From Bryobacteraceae bacterium (GTDB taxonomy: Bacteria; Acidobacteriota; Terriglobia; Bryobacterales; Bryobacteraceae): DNA of 6,306 bases. Below, one piece after another: positions 1 to 5,472 of this stretch. The position numbers were made by a program, and so were the translations under genes. The stretch's first letter is position 1; every line of letters starts with the position of its first letter. The stretch covers positions 1-6,306 of the forward strand of contig JANXXV010000962.1 of assembly GCA_025350445.1 (NCBI GenBank), read 5' to 3'. Below the pieces are notes generated by a model. That model saw only the letters and a list, made by a program, of their open reading frames with translations, was not told where the DNA came from and made no database searches.

Positions 1-247
1 TTGCCAAGCACGGCATCGATTTTCTAGATGTTCCGGAGATGTTTACCAGCCTCATGCTGTAGCCATAAACACCCGTAAAGACTACGGTGAACCCAGGAAG
101 ATCGGCTTCGGATTCATTCGCGGGCGGCTCATGGTAGTCGCCTTTACCGAACGTGAACAGTTGCAGATGAAGCGCGAAGCGCTCGCAAAACTGAATCGTC
201 AGGCCAACGAAGGCGGTCTGGGTTTTGTCACGGCCCAGCCGAACTGA
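1..247 (+). pseudogene. BrnT-family toxin remnant, frameshifted, 5' end outside window
   Basis: BrnT is the RNase toxin of the BrnT/BrnA type II toxin-antitoxin family. The frame starting at base 3 reads AKHGIDFLDVPEMFTSLML and then stops (60-62); KHG-hydrophobic-xF...EMF is the typical BrnT N-terminal region. The following BrnT core, TRKDYGEPRKIGFG and then IRGRLMVVAFTER, is in another frame (2, 5, 8...) that runs to the stop at 245-247. The two halves join only if a single-base-type frameshift is assumed near 57-67. After the TER motif the sequence departs from the family: the usual RIISxRKAxxxE tail is absent and about 30 unrelated residues follow, so the 3' part also looks replaced or decayed. 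No brnA antitoxin is recognisable downstream before the tRNA. The family call is from motif memory. A sequencing error could produce the frameshift, but not the missing tail. Confidence 0.6.
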
Positions 248-256
248 AGGGGGTTT

Positions 257-277
257 TGACACAGTTATGTCACAGTT
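257..277. repeat. Short inverted/direct repeat cluster (TGACA/TGTCA, CACAGTT x2)
   Basis: TGACA (257-261) and TGTCA (268-272) form an inverted repeat around a 6-bp spacer. CACAGTT occurs at 260-266 and again at 271-277, an 11-bp period or about one helical turn. The cluster lies in the 97-bp gap between the brnT remnant and the tRNA. It could be a binding site or part of a decayed mobile-element end; nothing in the sequence decides which. Confidence 0.3.
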
Positions 278-320
278 GAGGCAAAGGACAAGCGAAGGCG
301 ATGGACAGGGGATCGATCAA

Positions 321-339
321 CTCGTTTCAAATCAACGAG
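321..339 (-). terminator. Weak hairpin just 3' of tRNA-Pro
   Basis: CTCGTT (321-326) pairs perfectly with AACGAG (334-339) across a 7-nt loop. On the minus strand the hairpin begins 5 nt past the tRNA CCA end. It is followed only by a poor T-rich stretch (TTGAT), so it is at best a weak intrinsic terminator or a 3' processing signal. Confidence 0.25.
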
Positions 340-344
340 AGGTT

Positions 345-421
345 TGGTCGGGGCGGGGCGATTCGAACGCCCGACCCCCTGCGCCCAAGGCAGGTGCGCT
401 ACCAGGCTGCGCTACGCCCCG
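345..421 (-). tRNA. tRNA-Pro (anticodon UGG), CCA encoded
   Basis: The reverse complement folds into a complete 77-nt cloverleaf. The acceptor stem CGGGGCG (421-415) pairs with CGCCCCG (355-349), followed by discriminator A (348) and an encoded CCA (347-345). The D stem is GCGC/GCGC with a GG-containing loop. The anticodon stem is CCTGC/GCAGG with loop CTTGGGC, which places TGG in the anticodon position: proline, reading CCN codons, chiefly CCA and CCG. The variable loop is 5 nt, and the T arm is GGGCG-TTCGAAT-CGCCC. All stems are fully paired, so the gene appears functional. The nearest protein genes (brnT remnant and osmC-like) are both on the opposite strand, so the tRNA is probably transcribed alone. 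Confidence 0.97.
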
Positions 422-437
422 ACATTCTACACCTTTG

Positions 438-466
438 ATTCTAAATCACTTTCCCCGGTAGTGCAA
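438..466 (-). promoter_or_regulatory. Candidate sigma70 promoter for tRNA-Pro
   Basis: Reading the minus strand, TTGCAC (466-461) and TAGAAT (443-438) are separated by exactly 17 bp. The -10 box matches TATAAT at 5 of 6 positions; the -35 box keeps the TTG. The predicted start falls about 7 bp downstream, near 431, giving a 10-nt leader before the mature 5' end at 421, a normal geometry for a tRNA gene. This is a motif match only. Confidence 0.45.
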
Positions 467-655
467 TCGCCTTGGGTCCAAATCCAAGCAAAATGCACAG
501 TTCGCCGCGCGACCATGGCAACCGCCGGCCTCGCAAATCAGCCACATGCAGCCCGAAGATCGCCATCCGGTCCTGACCGGCAACCACTAACATCATTACC
601 AAACTCCGCGCCACCCAACTCCGTTGAACTAAAATACAAGTAACAGGAATCCCCT

Positions 656-1069
656 ATGACCATTCAGCTCCGCCAGACGTCAGCCTCCGCCTCGGAAGCC
701 GCCATTCGCCACCACGGGATCACAATCGACAGACCCGTCGAGAAAGGTGGCACTGACCTCGGCCCCATGGGCGGCGAACTATTCCTTGCGGCCATCGGCG
801 GGTGCTTCATGAGCAACCTCCTGGCGGCGATCAATGCGCGGCAAGCGCAAGTCTCGAATATTCAAACGGAAGTAACCGGGACAATCGAAGGCTCCCCGGC
901 CCGGTTCTCTCAAATTGAACTCAGCGTTTCCGCTGATTGTGCAGATCGCGGTCTCTTTGAAAAGCTGGTCGAGATAGCCGAGCGCGGCTGCATTATGGTG
1001 AATACGTTGCAAGGCAAGCTGGATCTAAAGGTGCGAATCGCCGAGCCCCTCATTCCATCCGCGAAATAG
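656..1069 (+). CDS. OsmC/Ohr-family protein
   Basis: This 137-residue protein belongs to the OsmC-like fold, a family of cytosolic dimers. Many members are thiol peroxidases that reduce organic hydroperoxides with two conserved cysteines; others have unknown roles. Evidence seen: the central helix motif GGELFLAAIGGC, with Glu41 and the first Cys at 50, and the second Cys at 112 in ERGCIMVNTLQG, a spacing of 62 close to that of classical OsmC (about 65). The length is typical. The context around Cys112 differs from the usual HCPVSRS-type motif, so this is an OsmC-like subgroup rather than clear OsmC or Ohr, and peroxidase activity is inferred. AGGAA at 645-649, six bases before the ATG, supports this start. 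The gene stands alone on its strand, and its last 20 bp overlap the end of the convergent dehydratase-like gene. Confidence 0.88.
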   Translation: MTIQLRQTSASASEAAIRHHGITIDRPVEKGGTDLGPMGGELFLAAIGGCFMSNLLAAINARQAQVSNIQTEVTGTIEGSPARFSQIELSVSADCADRGLFEKLVEIAERGCIMVNTLQGKLDLKVRIAEPLIPSAK

Positions 1070-2189
1070 TAACATCCTCACGCCGCAGAACCTCCTCCGT
1101 CAGCGTAACCCCAAGCCCCGGCCCCGCGGGCAGAGCGAACTCCCCGTTCTTCGCCACTGCCGTCCCATGGACCAATCCACTATACTCATCCCGATAATGC
1201 CGCCGCACCGTCTCCAGAATATACAGGTTCGGCACATTCGCCGCCAGATGAAGCGAAGCCGCATGCAACACTGGCCCACCACAGTTATGGGGCGCAATCG
1301 GGCGGTACTGTGTCTCCGCCATCGCCGCGATCTTCTTGGCCTCTGAGATACCTCCGCACCACGAAATATCCGGCATCACGATGCGCGCCGCTCCACAATC
1401 CATCAGCTCGCGGAATCCCCAGCGCGTCATCAGCCGTTCACTCAAACACAGCGGAAGACTGGTCGCCGCCGCCAACTCCGCATACGCGGCCAAATTATCC
1501 TGCGGCAGCATCTCTTCCAGCCACATCGGCGAATACTCCTCTAATTCCTGCGCGATCCGGATAGCGCACGGCAGGTTCCAAAATCCGTGGAATTCCATCG
1601 CCACTTCCATATCCGCACCGAACTCGGACTTGATCTTCCGCAGCGGCTCCGCGCCTTCCCGCATCTGCTCTCGCGTTATAAACTGGCCGCGCGTTTGTCG
1701 CGCAATCGGATCGAACGGCCATATCTTCATCGCCCGAATGCCGCTATCCATCAGCTCCCGCGCCAACTTCACCGGCTCGGTCAGAAAATCGACATGATCG
1801 TAGCAGGTGTTGTAGGTGCGGATCGAATCCCGCGAAGCTCCGCCCAACAATTGATACACCGGAACCCCCGCCCGCTTGCCTGCCAGATCCCACAACGCCA
1901 TGTCCACCGCGCTGATCGCCCGGATCTCGGCGCCCGCCCAGCCGCTATAGCTGATCGCCTCGAACATATCCGCCCACAGCCGGTCGATCCGCGACGAATC
2001 TCTGCCCAACAATACCGGAGCAAGCGCCCGCCGCACCACCGCGCCTTCCGCCTCCGGCCACGGATACGTTTCTCCCAAACCCACCAGCCCCTCGTCCGTG
2101 TGAATCCGAACCCAGAGCCACTGAATCGGACCCGCATGCACCTTAATACCGCGGGAAAGATAGATCGTCTCGATCGCCGTAATTTTCAT
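1050..2189 (-). CDS. Enolase-superfamily enzyme, mandelate racemase/acid-sugar dehydratase type
   Basis: The 379-residue protein is a full-length mandelate racemase/muconate lactonizing enzyme family member. Such enzymes bind Mg2+ and remove the proton alpha to a carboxylate, giving racemisation or dehydration of acid sugars. The N-terminal capping domain is about residues 1-125 and the barrel follows. Likely catalytic features are K155 (AMKIWPFD), metal ligands E199 (MEFH), E225 or E226 (WLEEM) and E251 (SER), the Asp274-His301 dyad (MPDIS, APHN), and E326. The second position of the usual KxK/KxH motif is Trp157, and the first metal ligand is Glu rather than Asp, so the substrate cannot be assigned; a dehydratase is the best guess. 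The ATG at 2189 fits the conserved MKIT start and has GGA about 6 nt upstream; the open frame continues upstream into the dehydrogenase gene but shows no homology there. It is the last gene of the minus operon, 88 bp after the dehydrogenase. Confidence 0.9.
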   Translation of the reverse strand: MKITAIETIYLSRGIKVHAGPIQWLWVRIHTDEGLVGLGETYPWPEAEGAVVRRALAPVLLGRDSSRIDRLWADMFEAISYSGWAGAEIRAISAVDMALWDLAGKRAGVPVYQLLGGASRDSIRTYNTCYDHVDFLTEPVKLARELMDSGIRAMKIWPFDPIARQTRGQFITREQMREGAEPLRKIKSEFGADMEVAMEFHGFWNLPCAIRIAQELEEYSPMWLEEMLPQDNLAAYAELAAATSLPLCLSERLMTRWGFRELMDCGAARIVMPDISWCGGISEAKKIAAMAETQYRPIAPHNCGGPVLHAASLHLAANVPNLYILETVRRHYRDEYSGLVHGTAVAKNGEFALPAGPGLGVTLTEEVLRREDVTISRME

Positions 2190-2229
2190 CTGGTATCCAT
2201 CGTCAAGTCGAATTCCACCGCCTCTACGC

Positions 2230-2244
2230 CGGTCCCCCGGACCG
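2230..2244. repeat. Perfect 6-bp hairpin between dehydrogenase and dehydratase genes
   Basis: CGGTCC (2230-2235) and GGACCG (2239-2244) are separated by 3 nt, in the middle of the 88-bp gap between the two enzyme genes. On the minus strand no T-run follows, so it does not look like an intrinsic terminator. It could stabilise mRNA ends or partly attenuate expression of the downstream gene. Confidence 0.4.
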
Positions 2245-2277
2245 CTGCCCGCTCTTACCCATACCCCAACGTCATCT

Positions 2278-3855
2278 TCAATCGATCTTCTCGGCAATTG
2301 ACTTCGCTTGCACGAACTGCAAAAGATAATCCGGCCCGCCAGCCTTCGAATCCGTCCCCGACATATTAAATCCGCCAAACGGATGAGCGCCCACCATCGC
2401 GCCCGTGCATTTCCGGTTGATATACAAATTCCCAACAAAAAACTGCTCCCGGGCTTTCTCGATCTTCGCCCGGCTGCTGGTATAGACGGCGCCGGTAAGT
2501 CCATACTCGGTATCGTTGGCCAGCTCCAAAGCGTGATCGAAATCGCGCGCTTTCGAAACCGCCAGCACTGGTCCAAATATCTCTTCCTGAAACAGCCGGT
2601 CCGTCGCTTCAATATCGGCAATCACTGTCGGCCGGATGAAATACCCTTCGCCCTCCAATGCCTCGCCGCCCGCAACCAGACGCCCTTCCAACTTGCCGGT
2701 CTCAATGTATTCAAGAATCGATTTCATGGCCCCGGCATTGATCACCGGACCCATATAATACGATGGGTCGTCAGTCGGCCCAACAGATAAGGCATTCGCT
2801 TTTTTCGCCAGCAATTCCAGAAACTCGTCGTAGATCTTCGCATCCACAATAGCCCGCGAACAGGCCGAACACTTCTGTCCCTGATATCCAAAAGCCGATT
2901 GCAGCACTCCGCTAACCGCCCGCTCGACGTCTGTATCGCTATCAACGATAATCGCGTCCTTACCGCCCATCTCCGCCACCACCCGCCGGATCCAGATTTG
3001 ACCCTTCCGCGGTTTCGCCGCCAGTTCGTTGATGCGCAATCCCACATCGCGCGACCCGGTAAAGGAAATGAACCGCGTTTTCGGATGCTGCACCAGCACA
3101 TCGCCCACCAGCGCGCCGCTTCCCGTCAATAGCGAAAAACTTCGTGCCGGAAAACCCGCTTCGAGCAAAACCTCCGCGAACTTCTGCGCAATCGTGGGCG
3201 TATCGCTCGACGGTTTAATGATCACCGTGTTCCCCGCCACCAGCGCTGCGGTAGCCATTCCCGCCAGTATCGCCAGTGCGAAATTCCATGGCGGAATCAC
3301 AATCCCCACTCCCAGCGGAATATAGATCATCTGACCTTTTTCCCCGGGCAGTTGCACCGGAGCTTCCGGCGCGCTTAATCGCAACATCTGTCTTGCATAG
3401 TAGTCGCAGAAATCAATTGCCTCCGCCACTTCCGCTTCCGCTTCCGGCCACGTCTTGCCGGACTCCACCGCCAGCCACGCGTTGAACTCCATCTTGCGCC
3501 ACCGCAAAATCTCCGCCGCACGGAATAACATTCCCACCCGCGCCGCCGCCGGCGTCCGGCTCCACTCCGGAAAAAAAGCGAACGCCGATTCAACGGCCTT
3601 CACCGCCAAATCCGCCGTCGCCTTGTGATGAATGCCAACTACTTCGCCCGGCCGCGACGGATTCAACGATCGGAGCCGGTCGCCAGTCTCAATCCGCTCC
3701 CCCGCAATCAGCAGCGGATACTCCGCACCAAATTTCGCCCGGACTTGCGCAAGCGCGGCTTCCATTGCTGCCCGGTTCTCCGGCAGCGAAAAATCCGCAT
3801 ACGCCTCATTCTTGAAAGCGGGCAGGGAAGCGAGATCGAAACTGGCTACGGACAT
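2278..3855 (-). CDS. pruA: L-glutamate gamma-semialdehyde (1-pyrroline-5-carboxylate) dehydrogenase
   Basis: This 525-residue aldehyde dehydrogenase oxidises L-glutamate gamma-semialdehyde to glutamate with NAD(P)+, the last step of proline (and arginine/ornithine) catabolism, in the cytoplasm. It resembles the monofunctional RocA type (about 515 residues) along its whole length, including an N-terminal NEAYADFSLPEN segment typical of this subfamily. Visible active-site elements are N191 (PPWNF), K214 (IIKPSS), the FTGS cofactor loop at 265-268, general-base E295 (AEMGGKD), nucleophile C329 (GQKCSACSR) and E425 (EEIFGP). No proline dehydrogenase domain is fused and none lies in the window. 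The ATG is preceded by GGAGGA at 3867-3862, six bases away. That Shine-Dalgarno is also the last two codons of the YtxH gene, so the two are probably translationally coupled. The neighbouring acid-sugar enzyme leaves room for another semialdehyde substrate, but the match to the P5C subfamily is strong. Confidence 0.93.
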   Translation of the reverse strand: MSVASFDLASLPAFKNEAYADFSLPENRAAMEAALAQVRAKFGAEYPLLIAGERIETGDRLRSLNPSRPGEVVGIHHKATADLAVKAVESAFAFFPEWSRTPAAARVGMLFRAAEILRWRKMEFNAWLAVESGKTWPEAEAEVAEAIDFCDYYARQMLRLSAPEAPVQLPGEKGQMIYIPLGVGIVIPPWNFALAILAGMATAALVAGNTVIIKPSSDTPTIAQKFAEVLLEAGFPARSFSLLTGSGALVGDVLVQHPKTRFISFTGSRDVGLRINELAAKPRKGQIWIRRVVAEMGGKDAIIVDSDTDVERAVSGVLQSAFGYQGQKCSACSRAIVDAKIYDEFLELLAKKANALSVGPTDDPSYYMGPVINAGAMKSILEYIETGKLEGRLVAGGEALEGEGYFIRPTVIADIEATDRLFQEEIFGPVLAVSKARDFDHALELANDTEYGLTGAVYTSSRAKIEKAREQFFVGNLYINRKCTGAMVGAHPFGGFNMSGTDSKAGGPDYLLQFVQAKSIAEKID

Positions 3856-3858
3856 CGC

Positions 3859-4119
3859 TTATCCTCCGGCGATCTTGCGGCCCTGATCGAACAGATCCGC
3901 CGCATCGTCCACCAGCCGCCGTCCCTTGTCGTAAAGCTCGCGCCCTTTCTCCATGAAATCGCGCCCGGTTTCGGCCAACGCTTCCCGGCCCCCACCTGTC
4001 TGCTCCTTCAATTTCTTCCGAGTCTCCTCGCCGGAAGCGGGCGCATAAAGCAGCGCAATAGCCGCTCCGATTGAAACACCAGCTAAAAACCAAACTGCCT
4101 TGGCACCATCGTCACGCAT
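3859..4119 (-). CDS. YtxH-domain small membrane protein
   Basis: The 86-residue product has one hydrophobic segment (about residues 8-25, AVWFLAGVSIGAAIALLYAP) followed directly by the YtxH signature APASGEETRKKL and a charged helical tail. YtxH/general-stress-type proteins are small and membrane anchored with a cytoplasmic tail; their biochemical role is not known. The tail shows Gly-Arg pairs at residues 52-53, 59-60, 66-67 and 80-81, a strict 7-residue spacing that suggests a long amphipathic or coiled-coil helix. The start is well supported: a near-perfect Shine-Dalgarno GAGGAGGT (4133-4126) sits six bases upstream. It is the first gene of the minus operon and ends only 3 bp before pruA starts. 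Its presence at the head of a catabolic operon is unusual. Confidence 0.85.
   Translation of the reverse strand: MRDDGAKAVWFLAGVSIGAAIALLYAPASGEETRKKLKEQTGGGREALAETGRDFMEKGRELYDKGRRLVDDAADLFDQGRKIAGG
3862..3867 (-). promoter_or_regulatory. Shine-Dalgarno of pruA embedded in last codons of YtxH gene
   Basis: On the minus strand the YtxH gene ends GGA GGA TAA. The two glycine codons form GGAGGA, which sits six bases before the pruA ATG. Termination of YtxH translation therefore occurs on top of the pruA ribosome-binding site, a classic layout for translational coupling. Confidence 0.75.
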
Positions 4120-4197
4120 TCAGTTACCTCCTCTTTTATTATGACCCGGTATCGTGACGCCGGCCATCCCAAGGTTCAGCGCGATCCGGCAAGCCAT

Positions 4198-4222
4198 GCT
4201 TCCAGCGCAGCGGCTTGGAGGC
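4198..4222. repeat. Imperfect hairpin in divergent intergenic region
   Basis: GCTTCCA (4198-4204) pairs with TGGAGGC (4216-4222), seven pairs including one G-T, around an 11-nt loop. It lies on the YtxH side of the divergent promoter region, in what would be the untranslated leader if the YtxH operon starts near the motif at 4228. Function unknown. Confidence 0.3.
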
Positions 4223-4227
4223 AACAT

Positions 4228-4303
4228 ACGTTATTCGCCATGCGTTTCACCGGCGCACAATACACTGTCATTTTCCTCGCGCCCTGCGTCTGGCGAATCA
4301 CGT
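4228..4303. promoter_or_regulatory. Inverted pair of a 13-bp motif in the divergent promoter region
   Basis: TGGCGAATCACGT lies on the plus strand at 4291-4303 and TGGCGAATAACGT on the minus strand at 4240-4228; they differ at one base of 13. The copies point outward, each toward one of the divergent operons, with 50 bp between them and centres 63 bp apart, close to six turns of B-DNA. The plus copy ends 42 bp before the phosphoribosyltransferase start; the minus copy ends 108 bp before the YtxH start. They may be sites for a shared regulator or matching promoter elements. The plus copy also fits a GG-N10-GC (sigma54-like) spacing with TGGC at 4291 and TGCT at 4303-4306; the minus copy does not, so sigma54 is not the shared explanation. 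Confidence 0.45.
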
Positions 4304-4319
4304 GCTGTAGAGCACTGTG
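4299..4319 (+). promoter_or_regulatory. Perfect short palindrome upstream of the phosphoribosyltransferase
   Basis: GTGCT (4302-4306) and AGCAC (4311-4315) pair across GTAG. CAC (4299-4301) and GTG (4317-4319) extend the stem if T4316 is bulged. The palindrome overlaps the end of the plus copy of the 13-bp motif and lies 13 bp before the Shine-Dalgarno (4333-4340), a position suited to an operator or leader hairpin. Confidence 0.35.
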
Positions 4320-4345
4320 AGGCTAGATAGATAAGGAGGTTCGCA

Positions 4346-5017
4346 ATGCTTCAACTTCCATTCAGTGATCGCTTTGAGGCAGGTCGCCTCCTGGGCTCCA
4401 GGCTTCTCGCCAGAAGATGGCCGCAAGAAACGATTGTGCTTGCCTTGCCGCGCGGCGGTGTACCTGTTGGATCGGCGGTAGCGGGCATGTTGGGAGCGCC
4501 GCTCGATGTTGTCGTCGTGCGCAAGGTGGGTGTTCCCGGGCAGCCCGAGGTTGCGATGGGTGCCATTGCGGGCGCGGGGATTCGTCTACTCGACGAAGAT
4601 CTTATCTGGGATCTCGGCATCACGCACGCTGCAGTCGATTCCGTCGTTGCCAAGGAAGCGGTCGAGTTGGAACGCCGGGAACGCCTCTATCGAAGAGGGC
4701 GTCCGATGCCCGATCTGCATCATCGGACCGTAATTCTGGTGGACGACGGACTGGCGACGGGATCGACCATGTGCGCTGCATTCCACTACGTGAACAAGTT
4801 CCATCCGGCAGCTGTAATCGTCGCCGTACCGATAGGTTCTGTCGAGGCTTGCCAAAAACTCCGGTCGCTCGGCGCCGATTGTGTATGTCTTGCCACGCCG
4901 CAGCCGCTTCATTCAGTGGGTTCGTGGTACTGCGATTTCAGTCAGACAACCGATTCCGACGTGCAGCGGCTGCTGGACCAACATCACCGGCAGCCGCAGC
5001 TCGAGAGAAAGTGCTGA
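4346..5017 (+). CDS. Phosphoribosyltransferase (COG1926 type)
   Basis: The 223-residue protein has a type I phosphoribosyltransferase fold. The PRPP-binding loop is clear at residues 129-141, VILVDDGLATGST, with the usual pair of acidic residues. LALPRGGVPVG at 32-42 supplies the pyrophosphate-binding loop region, and the segment VVVVRKVGVPGQPEVAMGAI at 55-74 is characteristic of the COG1926 predicted-phosphoribosyltransferase group. Members transfer or bind 5-phosphoribosyl groups, but the acceptor base is not known for this group, so I give no substrate. The C-terminal 30 residues are polar and probably extra. The start is fixed by a strong AAGGAGGT at 4333-4340, five bases before the ATG. 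The gene is divergent from the YtxH operon and 34 bp upstream of the next plus-strand gene, so the two probably form one transcript. Confidence 0.9.
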   Translation: MLQLPFSDRFEAGRLLGSRLLARRWPQETIVLALPRGGVPVGSAVAGMLGAPLDVVVVRKVGVPGQPEVAMGAIAGAGIRLLDEDLIWDLGITHAAVDSVVAKEAVELERRERLYRRGRPMPDLHHRTVILVDDGLATGSTMCAAFHYVNKFHPAAVIVAVPIGSVEACQKLRSLGADCVCLATPQPLHSVGSWYCDFSQTTDSDVQRLLDQHHRQPQLERKC

Positions 5018-5051
5018 TAGAGGGGAGCGTAAGAGAAAAAAGGAGGTACCT

Positions 5052-5420
5052 ATGTCACCATCGTTGAAGTACATCATATTAGCGTTGCTTCTCTTGCTGT
5101 TAGTCTCGATTCCACTTGCCAAACAGCTTGAGAACGGTGTTATCGAAGGTTTCATCACAGATGCTTCCGGGTCAGTCGCGGGAGCTTCCGTGGAGGCGCG
5201 AAACGTCATCAGTGGGGCGTTACTGCGCACGGTTTCGGATAGCAAGGGCTACTACCAAATAGAGAATGTCCGCGCCGGCTGGTATTCCCTCTGGGTGCAA
5301 GAGGACAGGCACAACGCTTCCAAGGTACTGAGTGTTCTCGTAGAACACGGCCAAACCGCGCGCGGCGATGTCTATCTGAATCGAATTGGCGAAACCCTTC
5401 CGACGTCCATGCAGCGCTAG
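5052..5420 (+). CDS. Membrane-anchored carboxypeptidase regulatory-like domain protein
   Basis: The 122-residue protein begins with a short basic N-terminus and a strongly hydrophobic segment (residues 7-22), either a signal peptide or a signal anchor; no lipobox cysteine is present. Residues about 29-111 form one beta-sandwich of the carboxypeptidase-regulatory-like family: GVIEGFITDASGSVAGASVEA, then DSKGYYQIENVRAGWYSLWVQ, then a final strand ending DVYLN. In this phylum the domain is usually the N-terminal part of large TonB-dependent outer-membrane proteins; here it stands alone, so it probably acts outside the cytoplasmic membrane as a binding or structural module. The ATG at 5052 is preceded by AGGAGGT (5041-5047). 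The frame is open further upstream, inside the phosphoribosyltransferase gene, but the signal sequence and Shine-Dalgarno decide for 5052. Confidence 0.85.
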   Translation: MSPSLKYIILALLLLLLVSIPLAKQLENGVIEGFITDASGSVAGASVEARNVISGALLRTVSDSKGYYQIENVRAGWYSLWVQEDRHNASKVLSVLVEHGQTARGDVYLNRIGETLPTSMQR

Positions 5421-5472
5421 GAGCCCTTCGGAGATAGAAAATGCCCATTGCATCTGCGAATCGTCTGTAAGT

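Noticed and set aside
225..643. Two plus-strand open frames across the tRNA region
   Set aside because: They run through the antisense of a perfect tRNA-Pro cloverleaf, lack ribosome-binding sites and show no protein family features.
607..655. Sigma70 promoter for the osmC-like gene (TAAAAT at 630-635)
   Set aside because: No acceptable -35 box at 16-18 bp, and the predicted start would leave a leader of only about 14 nt; not strong enough to list.
1587..2369. 260-residue plus-strand open frame opposite the dehydratase
   Set aside because: It is the mirror of a well-supported gene, is rich in Arg/His/Pro as expected from GC-rich antisense frames, and crosses the gap between two real genes.
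2190..2621. Upstream extension of the dehydratase open frame by 144 codons
   Set aside because: It overlaps the end of the P5C dehydrogenase gene, has low-complexity Arg/Gly-rich content, and the conserved family N-terminus begins at the ATG at 2189.
3625..4074. 149-residue plus-strand open frame opposite pruA and YtxH
   Set aside because: It covers parts of two well-supported genes and the junction between them on the other strand, with no recognisable motif.
4417..5067. 216-residue alternate-frame ORF within the phosphoribosyltransferase
   Set aside because: Cys/Arg/Ser-rich shadow frame; the overlapping frame has a clear PRPP-binding loop and strong Shine-Dalgarno.
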